Source: JAWLGW01 sp964569055 | Lineage (GTDB): Bacteria; Planctomycetota; J058 | Assembly (NCBI GenBank): GCA_964569055.1 | Contig: CAZMSZ010000285.1 | Location: 1-10,113 of the forward strand | Reading direction: 5' to 3' | Length of the DNA: 10,113 bases | Shown here: positions 1 through 6,388 of the stretch, piece after piece | Position numbering within the stretch: position 1 is the stretch's first letter | Layout: each line of letters starts with the position of its first letter | Notes under the pieces: model-generated | The model's input: the letters and a program-made list of their open reading frames with translations, nothing else | What the model was told of the DNA's origin: nothing | Database searches by the model: none | Program-made: the position numbers and the translations under genes

Positions 1-56
1 CAGGCTTCCCCGCACGCTACCCCGCCGCTGCGGAGTGCGTGGGCTCGCGTCGGGAT

Positions 57-73
57 CGGGCGGGAGCCGCCCG
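57..73 (-). terminator. Possible terminator hairpin after the membrane protein gene
   Basis: A perfect 7-bp GC stem (57-63 pairing with 67-73) with a 3-nt loop lies 22 nt beyond the stop codon of the minus-strand membrane protein gene. No U-run follows it in the direction of transcription, so it is not a canonical intrinsic terminator. In DNA this GC-rich such stems also occur by chance. The position is the main support. Confidence 0.3.
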
Positions 74-95
74 GTTCGTGACGTGCGCTCGACGC

Positions 96-737
96 TCAGC
101 TCCGCGGGCCGACCCGGGTCGTGCCCATGCCGACGGGCACGCGCCCCACCCGCGGGCGGTCGCTGAAGGCCTGGGCCAGGAGGGGCGTGAGCAGCAGCAT
201 GCCGCCGAAGATCAGGTGGTAGCCGAACCACCAGCCCGGCTCGACCATGGCGCGGTCCAGCAGGACCTCGTTGATCGCGGGCAGCACCGCGAAGCTCATG
301 AGCGCCCAGATCGCGATCCCGTAGAGCAGGCCCGCGAAGAAGGCCGAGCCCGTCGAGATCCGCGCGCCGCCGACCCACGCGAACAGGAGCCCCCAGAACG
401 CGGAGACCACCAGGTGCGTCAGCGCGCCGAGCGTGATCGCGCCCGCGCCGCCGGCCAGGGCCTCGGGCCCGTAGTACGTGCCCGCGATCGCCAGCATCGG
501 CAGCCAGAACGACCCGCCGGCGACGGCCGACGTGGTCATGGCCACGAGCGCCATGACGGTGCCCGCCACCAGCCCGGCCAGGATCCCGCCGATCAGGACG
601 CCGTTGGCGTCGACGTCGCGCTCGAGGAGGTAGCCCGTGTCGGTGCGGGGCGCGCTGCTCCACGGCGCCCCTTCGCGCCGCCCGGTGGACGGCGGCGGGG
701 TGGTCGGGGTGGTCGGGACCTTCTGCTGAATCGCCAT
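96..737 (-). CDS. Polytopic membrane protein of unknown function
   Basis: This 213-residue protein has a Pro/Thr-rich hydrophilic N-terminus (residues 1-45) and about four predicted membrane segments (roughly 46-70, 98-121, 131-153 and 170-190), with a further hydrophobic stretch near 76-88. Small residues (Gly, Ala) dominate the helices, and a short basic tail follows the last one. No catalytic or transport motif is visible. The general look recalls small bacterial membrane families such as YagU/DUF1440, but I cannot assign it. The ATG at 735-737 is supported by a GGAGGAGG ribosome binding site at 751-744. A perfect 11-bp hairpin (748-773) overlaps that site. It is the last minus-strand gene, 217 nt beyond the second SDR, so it may be co-transcribed or have its own promoter. 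Real gene: confident. Function: unknown. Confidence 0.8.
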   Translation of the reverse strand: MAIQQKVPTTPTTPPPSTGRREGAPWSSAPRTDTGYLLERDVDANGVLIGGILAGLVAGTVMALVAMTTSAVAGGSFWLPMLAIAGTYYGPEALAGGAGAITLGALTHLVVSAFWGLLFAWVGGARISTGSAFFAGLLYGIAIWALMSFAVLPAINEVLLDRAMVEPGWWFGYHLIFGGMLLLTPLLAQAFSDRPRVGRVPVGMGTTRVGPRS

Positions 738-747
738 GACTCGCCTC

Positions 748-773
748 CTCCGGCGCGCGGCGGCGCGCCGGAG
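748..773 (-). promoter_or_regulatory. 11-bp hairpin overlapping a ribosome binding site
   Basis: Positions 748-758 and 763-773 are perfect reverse complements (11 bp) separated by a 4-nt loop. In the minus-strand mRNA the 3' arm ends in GGAG, the first half of the GGAGGAGG ribosome binding site (751-744) of the membrane protein gene. The stem would therefore compete with ribosome binding. The structure is read directly from the sequence. A regulatory role is inferred; a stem this stable might instead act in mRNA stability or termination. Confidence 0.5.
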
Positions 774-848
774 CGTTCAGGCGCCCGGTCGCTCGCCCTC
801 GCTCGGGAGCAGCGCAACCCGTGTGCCCGCGCGGCGCGCCGGGGCGCG

Positions 849-864
849 GCGCGCGCGCGCGCGC
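849..864. repeat. (GC)8 alternating tract
   Basis: Sixteen nucleotides of strict GC alternation lie in the gap between the second SDR and the membrane protein gene. Alternating purine-pyrimidine GC runs can adopt Z-DNA under negative supercoiling. Whether this one does is not shown, and the surrounding sequence is itself strongly biased. Confidence 0.6.
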
Positions 865-900
865 CCGCGGTGGTTCGCTCGTCAGGAGTGGCGCGACCGA

Positions 901-942
901 CGGTCGCCGGGGTCCCGGCGCGAGCGCCGCGCGGGCCGACCG
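901..942 (-). terminator. Nested inverted repeat after second SDR, possible terminator
   Basis: Outer arms CGGTCG/CGACCG (901-906 and 937-942) enclose an inner 6-bp hairpin (916-921 pairing with 924-929, 2-nt loop). The structure starts 12 nt beyond the SDR stop codon. A third copy of the arm sequence (894-899) makes a competing hairpin with 901-906. No U-run follows on the minus strand, so this is only a candidate for termination or mRNA 3'-end protection. Confidence 0.3.
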
Positions 943-954
943 GAGCGCCCGCGA

Positions 955-2013
955 TCAGGCCGCGCGCGGCGCGTGGACGGACGCCGGCGGCGCCTGGTTG
1001 AGCCGCGGCATGGCCTGCTGCGAGAGCCGGGTCAGGAACGAGGGCGCCAGGCTGGACTGGCTCTCCCAGCCCGAGCGCGGCGTGTCCGCCACCGGCGCGG
1101 GACCGGGGAGGAGCCGCGCCACCAGCGCGTTCAGGCGCGTGACGAGCGAGGGCGCCACGCCGCCGGCCAGGGCGGCCGCGCGCGCTGGCAACCCGAGCAC
1201 CACCTCGGGGGTGCCACGCCGCAGCGCCGAGACGATCTGGCGGGCCGCTCGCTCCGCGTTCATGGACAGCAGCGGGAGGCTGTCGCCGATCGCGAACCAC
1301 GCGTACTCCGCGCGCGCGTGGCCGGCGAACCGCGCGTTGGGCGGCGAGCCGGTGCGCATGAGCCCGGGGCAGACCGTGGTCACGTGCACGCCCTGGCGGG
1401 CGAGCTCGGTGTGGAGCGCGTGCGACAGGCCGACCAGCCCGAACTTGCTCGCGCTGTAGGCCAGGAGGTGCGGGATCGCGACCTTGCCGCCGATCGAGGC
1501 CACGTTGACCACGCGTCCGCCGCCGGGGGCGTGGCGCAGGTCGTCGAGGCAGGCCCGCACCAGGCGGTACGGCCCCTCCACGTGGACCGCCAGCTGGTCG
1601 CGCAGCTCCTCGGGCGGCTGGTGCTCGAGCGGCGCGCACAGGATCGAGCCGGCGTTGTTGATCAGCACGTCGATCGAGCCGAGCGCGCGGCGCGCCTCGG
1701 ACACCGCGCGCTCGATCGCCTGCGGGTCGCGCACGTCGCAGGGGATCGCGTGGACCTCGCCCAGCTCGCGCAGCCGCTCCTCGGCCCGCTCGAGCGAGGC
1801 CGCGTCACGCCCCAGGATCGCGACGCGCGCGCCCTGCGCCAGGAGCTGACGCGCGAGCTCGAACCCGAGCCCTCGCGAGCCGCCGCTGAGGAGCACCCGC
1901 CGACCCGCGAGGTCGTAGCGCTGCAGCCGGCGCGCCACCGCCAGCGCCACCACCCCGGCGCCGACCAGGGCGCCCGCCGTCCCCAGCGCACGCAGCACGG
2001 CCGTCGAAGACAT
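955..2013 (-). CDS. Short-chain dehydrogenase/reductase with N-terminal membrane anchor
   Basis: This 352-residue classical SDR is an NAD(P)-dependent oxidoreductase for alcohol/ketone substrates. The nucleotide-binding motif SGGSRGLG lies at 43-50, NNAG at 119-122, the catalytic Ser in VASIGG (S173), YSASK at 186-190 (Y186, K190) and PG at 216-217. R47 in the glycine loop and R69 after beta-2 favour NADP(H), by family rule. Residues 6-27 form a hydrophobic, Ala/Val-rich segment followed by basic residues, best read as a membrane anchor with the enzyme in the cytoplasm. About 50 residues beyond the usual SDR core (from about 300) are Pro/Ser-rich and unassigned. The ATG at 2011-2013 has AGGAGG six nt upstream. 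Longer in-frame extensions run antiframe through the ADH gene and are not credible. It follows the ADH by 35 nt. Substrate unknown. Confidence 0.9.
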   Translation of the reverse strand: MSSTAVLRALGTAGALVGAGVVALAVARRLQRYDLAGRRVLLSGGSRGLGFELARQLLAQGARVAILGRDAASLERAEERLRELGEVHAIPCDVRDPQAIERAVSEARRALGSIDVLINNAGSILCAPLEHQPPEELRDQLAVHVEGPYRLVRACLDDLRHAPGGGRVVNVASIGGKVAIPHLLAYSASKFGLVGLSHALHTELARQGVHVTTVCPGLMRTGSPPNARFAGHARAEYAWFAIGDSLPLLSMNAERAARQIVSALRRGTPEVVLGLPARAAALAGGVAPSLVTRLNALVARLLPGPAPVADTPRSGWESQSSLAPSFLTRLSQQAMPRLNQAPPASVHAPRAA

Positions 2014-2024
2014 GCAGACCTCCT

Positions 2025-2038
2025 GCGGCCTCGGCCGC
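2025..2038 (-). promoter_or_regulatory. 6-bp hairpin abutting SDR ribosome binding site
   Basis: GCGGCC (2025-2030) and GGCCGC (2033-2038) form a short stem in the 35-nt spacer between the ADH stop and the second SDR. It ends exactly where the AGGAGG site (2024-2019) begins. It does not cover the site itself. The short spacer still argues for co-transcription with the ADH gene. Confidence 0.3.
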
Positions 2039-2048
2039 GATCGTCGGG

Positions 2049-3218
2049 TCAGGGCGCGAACGCCACCCGCAAGCACTCGTCCTGTCGCTCGCGGAACAGC
2101 CGGTAGCCGAGCGCGCCCTCGTCGAGCGGGAAGCGGTGCGTGAGCAGGTAGCTCGGGTCGACCACGCCGCGGGCCACGAGGTCGAGCAGGCGCGGGATGT
2201 AGCGCGGCCCGTGCTGCTGCCCCATGCGGAGCGTGAGCGCCTTGTTCACGGCGGCGCCGAGGGGGAAGCCGTCCACGTCGCCGCCGTACGCGCCGACCAC
2301 GACCACGGCGCCGCCCTTGCGGCAGGCGATCAAGGCCTGCCGCAGCGCCGGCGTGCGATCGCGCCGCGCGCCCACGGCCTGGGTCACGCGGTCGTAGGCC
2401 CAGCCCAGCCCGAACCCGCGCGCCTCGAGCCCGACCGCGTCGATGCAGCGGTCGGGGCCGCGCCCGCCGGTGCGCTCGCGCAGCTCGTCGAGCACGTCGT
2501 CCTCCTCGGGGTGGAGGACCTCCGCCTTCCCCTGCCGGCGCGCGACCTCGAGGCGGGTGGCGATCGGGTCGATCGCGATCACGCGCTCGGCCCCGAGCAG
2601 GTAGGCGCTCTTGATCGCGAGCTGCCCGACCGCGCCGCACCCCCACACCGCGACCACGTCGCCCGGCTCGATCCCGGCGAGGTCGGCGGCCATGTAGCCC
2701 GTGGGGAACGCGTCCGAGCAGAACAGCGCCTGCTCGTCGCTGACGCCGCTCGGGACCGAGAACATGCCCTGATCGGCGAAGGGGACGCGCACCAGCTCGG
2801 CGTGGCTGCCAGCGTAGCCGCCGAGCCCGTGCGACGAGCCGAACACGCCGGCGGTCCCCTGCCCGAACAGCCGCTCGGGGATCCAGGCGTTGGGGTTGGA
2901 GTTGTCGCACAGCGACCACTCCTCGCGCGCGCAGAAGAAGCAGTGGCCGCAGCCGATCACCGAGCTGACCACCACCCGGTCGCCGGGCCGGTGGAGGTGC
3001 ACCTCGGGGCCGACCTCGACCACCTCGCCCACGAACTCGTGCCCGATCACGTCGCCGCGCCGCATGGTCGGCACGTAGCCGCCCAGGAGGTGGAGGTCCG
3101 AGCCGCAGACCGAGCTGAGGGTCACGCGGACCAGCGCGTCGCGCGGGCCGATCAGCCGCGCGTCGGGGACCTCGCGCGTGGCCACCACCCCGGCGCCCTC
3201 CCAGCAGATCGCCTTCAC
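2049..3218 (-). CDS. Zinc-dependent alcohol dehydrogenase, formaldehyde-dehydrogenase-like
   Basis: This 389-residue medium-chain dehydrogenase oxidises an alcohol or aldehyde with NAD(P) and zinc. Catalytic zinc ligands are visible as C38 (SSVCGSD), H60 with E61 (GHE) and D169 (FCSDAFPTGYM). An Asp at this last position is characteristic of the glutathione-independent formaldehyde dehydrogenase branch. The structural zinc lobe has C90, C93, C96 and C104. The Rossmann motif GCGAVG is at 193-198, and D217 at the end of beta-2 (AIDP) indicates NAD preference. The GGRGPDRCIDAVG segment (251-263) and a long helix-rich insert before the C-terminus match FDH-like ADHs, as does the length. The start is GTG at 3216-3218 with a GGGGAGGG site upstream. 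It overlaps the SRPBCC stop as GTGA, implying translational coupling. The true substrate could be another aldehyde or alcohol; the family call is firm. Confidence 0.93.
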   Translation of the reverse strand: MKAICWEGAGVVATREVPDARLIGPRDALVRVTLSSVCGSDLHLLGGYVPTMRRGDVIGHEFVGEVVEVGPEVHLHRPGDRVVVSSVIGCGHCFFCAREEWSLCDNSNPNAWIPERLFGQGTAGVFGSSHGLGGYAGSHAELVRVPFADQGMFSVPSGVSDEQALFCSDAFPTGYMAADLAGIEPGDVVAVWGCGAVGQLAIKSAYLLGAERVIAIDPIATRLEVARRQGKAEVLHPEEDDVLDELRERTGGRGPDRCIDAVGLEARGFGLGWAYDRVTQAVGARRDRTPALRQALIACRKGGAVVVVGAYGGDVDGFPLGAAVNKALTLRMGQQHGPRYIPRLLDLVARGVVDPSYLLTHRFPLDEGALGYRLFRERQDECLRVAFAP

Positions 3219-4045
3219 CGCTCGCCCTCCCCGGGCGACGAGGCGGTCCACGGGCGCTCGTCGGTCAGCCCCTCGGTCAGCTCCTGCGCGTGCACGGCGC
3301 TGGGGCGGGGCGGGGTGGCGCGGGGGGCCGGCGCCCGCGCCGGCGCGCCGCGACCGGAGGGCTGGCCCGCCGTGCTGGGGAGCTCCCCCGCCTCGAGGAG
3401 CTGCTTGAAGCGGCGCACGTCCTCGCGCACCACCCGCGCCAGCGAGGGGCGCAACAGCCGCGCCGCCGCCCCGCCCAGGGCGCCGGCCGGCGGGTGGAGC
3501 TCGAGCCGCAGGTGGAGCTCGGTCCCCCGCCCGCCCGGCGCGTCCACGATCGTGACCTCGCCCGCGGTCTCCACGTCGCCGCCCGGCAGCGAGCGCCAGG
3601 CGATCCGCGTCGGCTCCTCGTCCACGACCAGCTCCGCCTCCCAGCGCGCCCGCGCGAACCCGCGCGGCGCGCGCGCGGTCCAGCGCGAGCGGCGCGCGTC
3701 GAGCACCTCGACCCGCTCGAGGTGGTGCATGAAGCGGGGGAGGTCCTCGAGCCGCCGCCAGCCGGCGTAGACGTCCCAGGGGGTGCGCGCGATCGTGACC
3801 GCGGCGCGCACCTCGACCGGCTCCGCCCCGCGCTCCAGCGCCGCCTTGACCGCGCAGCGTCCCCGCGCGCCGCGCCACAGCAGCCCGCCGCCGAGCGCGG
3901 CGCCGAGCAGCCGGAGCGGGGTGGGAGCGCGGAGCGCCCAGCCGGCGAGCAGCGCCCCGCCCGCCAGCGAGCCGACTCGCTCCGCGGGCGAGAGCGCCCC
4001 CGGCTCACGCCCGCGCGCGGCCTCGATCGAACGCCTGCCGCTCAT
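3215..4045 (-). CDS. SRPBCC (START-like) protein with N-terminal membrane hairpin
   Basis: This 276-residue protein has two parts. Residues 18-66 hold two closely spaced hydrophobic helices ending in a WRGARGRC-like motif, resembling the DUF2892 membrane domain. Residues about 78-220 form a SRPBCC/polyketide-cyclase-like fold, recognised by the opening VRAAVTIARTPWDVYAGW, the LEDLPRFMHHL helix, and the alternating strands at 122-186 with the phrase TRIAWRSLPGG. Such folds bind hydrophobic ligands in a deep cavity. The last 55 residues are Pro/Ala-rich and probably disordered. The ATG at 4043-4045 has GAGGAGG upstream. An in-frame GTG at 4153 would add 36 low-complexity residues and has no ribosome binding site, so it was not chosen. 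The 3' end overlaps the ADH start by 4 nt. Similar DUF2892-SRPBCC proteins are known beside Zn-ADH genes. Likely role, by inference: holding or presenting a lipophilic substrate at the membrane. Confidence 0.85.
   Translation of the reverse strand: MSGRRSIEAARGREPGALSPAERVGSLAGGALLAGWALRAPTPLRLLGAALGGGLLWRGARGRCAVKAALERGAEPVEVRAAVTIARTPWDVYAGWRRLEDLPRFMHHLERVEVLDARRSRWTARAPRGFARARWEAELVVDEEPTRIAWRSLPGGDVETAGEVTIVDAPGGRGTELHLRLELHPPAGALGGAAARLLRPSLARVVREDVRRFKQLLEAGELPSTAGQPSGRGAPARAPAPRATPPRPSAVHAQELTEGLTDERPWTASSPGEGER
3222..3238 (-). promoter_or_regulatory. Hairpin enclosing the ADH ribosome binding site
   Basis: TCGCCC (3222-3227) and GGGCGA (3233-3238) pair as a 6-bp stem with a 5-nt loop. 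The GGGGAGGG ribosome binding site of the ADH gene (3232-3225) lies in the loop and one arm. Ribosomes finishing the upstream SRPBCC gene would melt it, which fits the GTGA-coupled start. Confidence 0.35.
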
Positions 4046-4055
4046 GCCCGGGCCT

Positions 4056-4074
4056 CCTCGCCCCGCCAGCGAGG
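4056..4074 (-). promoter_or_regulatory. Hairpin overlapping the SRPBCC ribosome binding site
   Basis: CCTCGC (4056-4061) and GCGAGG (4069-4074) form a 6-bp stem. One arm covers most of the GAGGAGG site (4060-4054) of the SRPBCC gene. An alternative 5-bp stem (4060-4064 with 4073-4077) competes with it. Regulatory meaning is inferred only. Confidence 0.3.
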
Positions 4075-4155
4075 GGCAACGGCCGTGCCGCAGGCGACTG
4101 GCGCGCCGTGTCGCCGCCCGCTCGGTCGTCGGGGGCGAGTCCGCGAGACGCACGC

Positions 4156-4179
4156 GACGCGCGGCAGGGCCCGCGCGTC
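4156..4179 (-). terminator. 9-bp hairpin at the hydrolase stop codon
   Basis: GACGCGCGG (4156-4164) and CCGCGCGTC (4171-4179) are perfect complements with a 6-nt loop. The stem includes most of the hydrolase TGA (4180-4178) and stands at the head of the 132-nt spacer before the SRPBCC gene. No U-run follows. It could be a partial intra-operon terminator, a processing or stability element, or a chance stem in GC-rich DNA. Confidence 0.35.
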
Positions 4180-6382
4180 ACGCCGCCGCCGCGCGCACCC
4201 CGACCGGCTCGAGGTGCACGCCGTGCGCCGGCCCGCGCCGGGCGAGCCGTTCGAGCAGCGGCTCGAGCGGCGGCGGCGCCAGCAGCGGGTAGCGGCCGAG
4301 GGCGGCTCGCAGCGCGCCGTGGTAGCGCGCGTAGACCGCCAGGTCGCAGGGCCAGCGCCGCGGGTCGACGCCGAGCAGCTCGCCGGGCCGCTCGCCGCGC
4401 GCGAGCAGGCCGCGCCAGCGCGCGACGTCGGCCAGGCCGACCGAGCGCACGCCGTGCGCGAACAGGAGCGCGTCGATCCGGCCGAAGGGCGGCGAGCGGT
4501 CGAGCCAGCGTTCGAGCGCCGCGGCGGCGGGCTCCACCGGAAACGGCGTCCAGTACGGCACGCAGGCGCCGCGCAGGGTCCACCACGGGTCGAGCAGCGC
4601 GAACGACGACACGAGCAGCCGGTCGGCGGGGAGGCCGTGGCGGGCGTACTCCTCGCGAAACAGCTCCGCCACCAGGCCGCTCGGCGCGGTGAGCTCCCGA
4701 TAGCTCAGGCGCACCAGCCGCGCCCCGAGGCGGCGGGCGAGGCGCGCCGCGTCGCGCTCGAGCTCGGGCGCGAACCCCCACTCGGCCTCGGGCGCGTGCT
4801 CGGTGGGCGTCGGGACGCGCAGCCGCCGGGCGCCGGTCGAGGCCAAGAAGCGCCGGAGCGCGGCGGCGTCGCCGTGGTAGCCGGCGGGCGGGAGCCCGCC
4901 CCAGGCCCCGAACTGGAACACGTGCCGCGGGCCCACCCGGGTCACCGGCCAGCGCAGCCCGCAGTCGACCAGGCACAGCACGCCGCCCGGGGCGAGGCGC
5001 TCGGCGAGGAACGCCTCGTAGGCCGGGCCGAGGCGGCGCGCCTTCACGCGGAAGTAGCTCATGCCGGGGGCCATCAGCCGGTCCTGGTTGGGGTCGTGCA
5101 TTTGGTGCAGGTCGAAGCCCGGGTTGCGCGCCAGCAGGGCGCCTCCGGTCGCGCGGCCGTGCTCGAGCGCCGCCGCCCCGTCCCCCGCGTCGCCGCCCCA
5201 GTCGCGCACCCCGAGCAGGAACGTCTGCGGCAGCCAGGGAGCCTGCAGCAGCCCTGCCAGGTGCGTCAGCGCGCCGTGGCTCGAGCCCACCAGCACCAGC
5301 GGGAACCGCCGCTCCGGATACGACGTCGCCGCCCAGCGACGCAGCTCCTCGAGGTCGAGGGCCGCGATCTCGCGCGCCGGCAACGTCTCGCTCAGCCCCG
5401 CGGCGGCGTACGCGACCTGTCGCGCGCGCAGCGGCAGCGCGCTCGACGTCCGCGCGAGCGCGGCCAGCGGGCGCGAGGCGCCCAGCCGGGGGAGCCCCTC
5501 GTCGCGCGTCGCCGCGATCAGCGCGCGCGCCATGGCGGCGCTCGAGTCGAACGTCACCAGCGCCCGCGGGGGACGTGGAGGCCGCGCGACCCGCGCGGGG
5601 GGCTCCTCGCCGCGCAGGAACGCGACGGCGGCCTGCGCGAGCAGGCCCGGCGCGGCGAACACCGCGGTGTGGGTGGCGCCGAGGAGCACGGTGTGGCGGC
5701 CGTCGACGAAGCGCGCGGCGAGGCGTCGCCCCCAGGCGATCGGGGAGATCGGGTCGCGCTCGCAGCTCACGACCAGGGTCGGGCAGGCGACCTCGGGGGC
5801 GAGGCGCTCGATCGCGTCGCCGAGCGCGATCGCGAGCGCGCCGCCCGCCGAGGTCGGCCCGGCGCGGACCCAGTCCCAGGCGACGAGCGGGCCCAGCGCG
5901 AGCGGCTCGCCCAGCGCGTTGTGCACGAACCGGGCCAGCTGCGTCGGCCAGCGATGGGGCGGGGCGGTGGTCGGCCCCTGCAGGATCAGGCGGCTGATCC
6001 GCTCGGGCGCGCGCGCCGCGGCCGCGGCCGCGACCTGGCAGCCGAAGGAGTTGGCGAGCAGGGCGACCCGCTCGAGCCCCGCCGCCTCGGCGTAGGCGAG
6101 CAGGTCGTCGGCGAGGCGCTCGACGCTGGCGCGCGCCCGCGCCCGCCCGCTGCTCCCATAGCCGGGCGGGTCGGGCGCGTGCACCTCGAAGTGGACGCCG
6201 AGCCGGCGCGCGATCGGCCGCGCGTAGCGTCCCGAGAGGCCGATCCCCGGGACGAGCAGCACGGCGGGCGCGCCGGGTAGGAGCGGCTCGACCGAGACCC
6301 GCGTCCTGACCCGCGTGCCCTGCACCTCGAGCGCGCGCGCCTCGAGCCGAGCCCAGGCGTCGCGCTCGGCGGGGTCGCTCAC
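4178..6382 (-). CDS. Alpha/beta hydrolase fused to a large unassigned C-terminal region
   Basis: This 734-residue protein is about 2.7 times the length of a simple alpha/beta hydrolase. Residues 1-258 form the recognisable domain: oxyanion motif VPGIG (44-48), PGYGSSG (73-79), nucleophile elbow LLANSFG (S112, with Ala instead of the usual first Gly), acid D210 in CERDPISP, and H238 in GATHTAVF. A complete Ser-Asp-His triad is therefore plausible, for an ester, lactone or C-C substrate. Residues 273-734 match no family I know. They include VLVGSSHGAL (366-370 is GxSxG, S368), a His/Asp/Asn-rich block HQMHDPNQD (426-434), and LAPGGVLCLVD (463-473), which resembles a Rossmann-type strand. The start is GTG 6380-6382, 6 nt after the SDR stop and in the same frame. 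No clear ribosome binding site is visible, so termination-reinitiation is likely. No signal peptide or membrane helix was seen; probably cytoplasmic. Confidence 0.85.
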   Translation of the reverse strand: MSDPAERDAWARLEARALEVQGTRVRTRVSVEPLLPGAPAVLLVPGIGLSGRYARPIARRLGVHFEVHAPDPPGYGSSGRARARASVERLADDLLAYAEAAGLERVALLANSFGCQVAAAAAARAPERISRLILQGPTTAPPHRWPTQLARFVHNALGEPLALGPLVAWDWVRAGPTSAGGALAIALGDAIERLAPEVACPTLVVSCERDPISPIAWGRRLAARFVDGRHTVLLGATHTAVFAAPGLLAQAAVAFLRGEEPPARVARPPRPPRALVTFDSSAAMARALIAATRDEGLPRLGASRPLAALARTSSALPLRARQVAYAAAGLSETLPAREIAALDLEELRRWAATSYPERRFPLVLVGSSHGALTHLAGLLQAPWLPQTFLLGVRDWGGDAGDGAAALEHGRATGGALLARNPGFDLHQMHDPNQDRLMAPGMSYFRVKARRLGPAYEAFLAERLAPGGVLCLVDCGLRWPVTRVGPRHVFQFGAWGGLPPAGYHGDAAALRRFLASTGARRLRVPTPTEHAPEAEWGFAPELERDAARLARRLGARLVRLSYRELTAPSGLVAELFREEYARHGLPADRLLVSSFALLDPWWTLRGACVPYWTPFPVEPAAAALERWLDRSPPFGRIDALLFAHGVRSVGLADVARWRGLLARGERPGELLGVDPRRWPCDLAVYARYHGALRAALGRYPLLAPPPLEPLLERLARRGPAHGVHLEPVGVRAAAA

Positions 6383-6388
6383 ACCGGC

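Larger units (their letters stand above)
738..954. other. Gap between second SDR and membrane protein gene
   Basis: These 217 nt contain no credible gene. From right to left they hold a nested inverted repeat just after the SDR stop (901-942), a 16-nt alternating GC tract (849-864) and the 11-bp hairpin at the membrane protein ribosome binding site (748-773). I found no convincing -35/-10 pair on the minus strand, so whether the membrane protein has its own promoter is open. Confidence 0.6.

Noticed and set aside
463..473. Methyltransferase motif in the hydrolase C-terminal region (protein residues 463-473, LAPGGVLCLVD, not DNA positions)
   Set aside because: It resembles the motif-III strand of class I methyltransferases, but no SAM-binding glycine loop (motif I) is visible upstream, so no methyltransferase call is made.
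736..2106. Plus-strand open frame of 456 codons opposite the second SDR
   Set aside because: Arg/Gly/His-rich antisense translation without recognisable features.
2014..2919. Upstream in-frame extension of the second SDR to give a 654-residue protein
   Set aside because: The extension is an out-of-frame reading of the ADH gene. The ATG at 2013 has a strong ribosome binding site at correct spacing.
4046..4153. Upstream GTG start at 4153 for the SRPBCC protein
   Set aside because: It has no ribosome binding site and adds a basic, low-complexity segment. The ATG at 4045 is preceded by GAGGAGG.
3290..6280. Very long plus-strand open frame (996 codons) opposite the SRPBCC and hydrolase genes
   Set aside because: Arg/Pro/Ala/Gln-rich composition with no domain or motif, fully antisense to well-supported genes. 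It is a by-product of scarce stop codons in GC-rich DNA.
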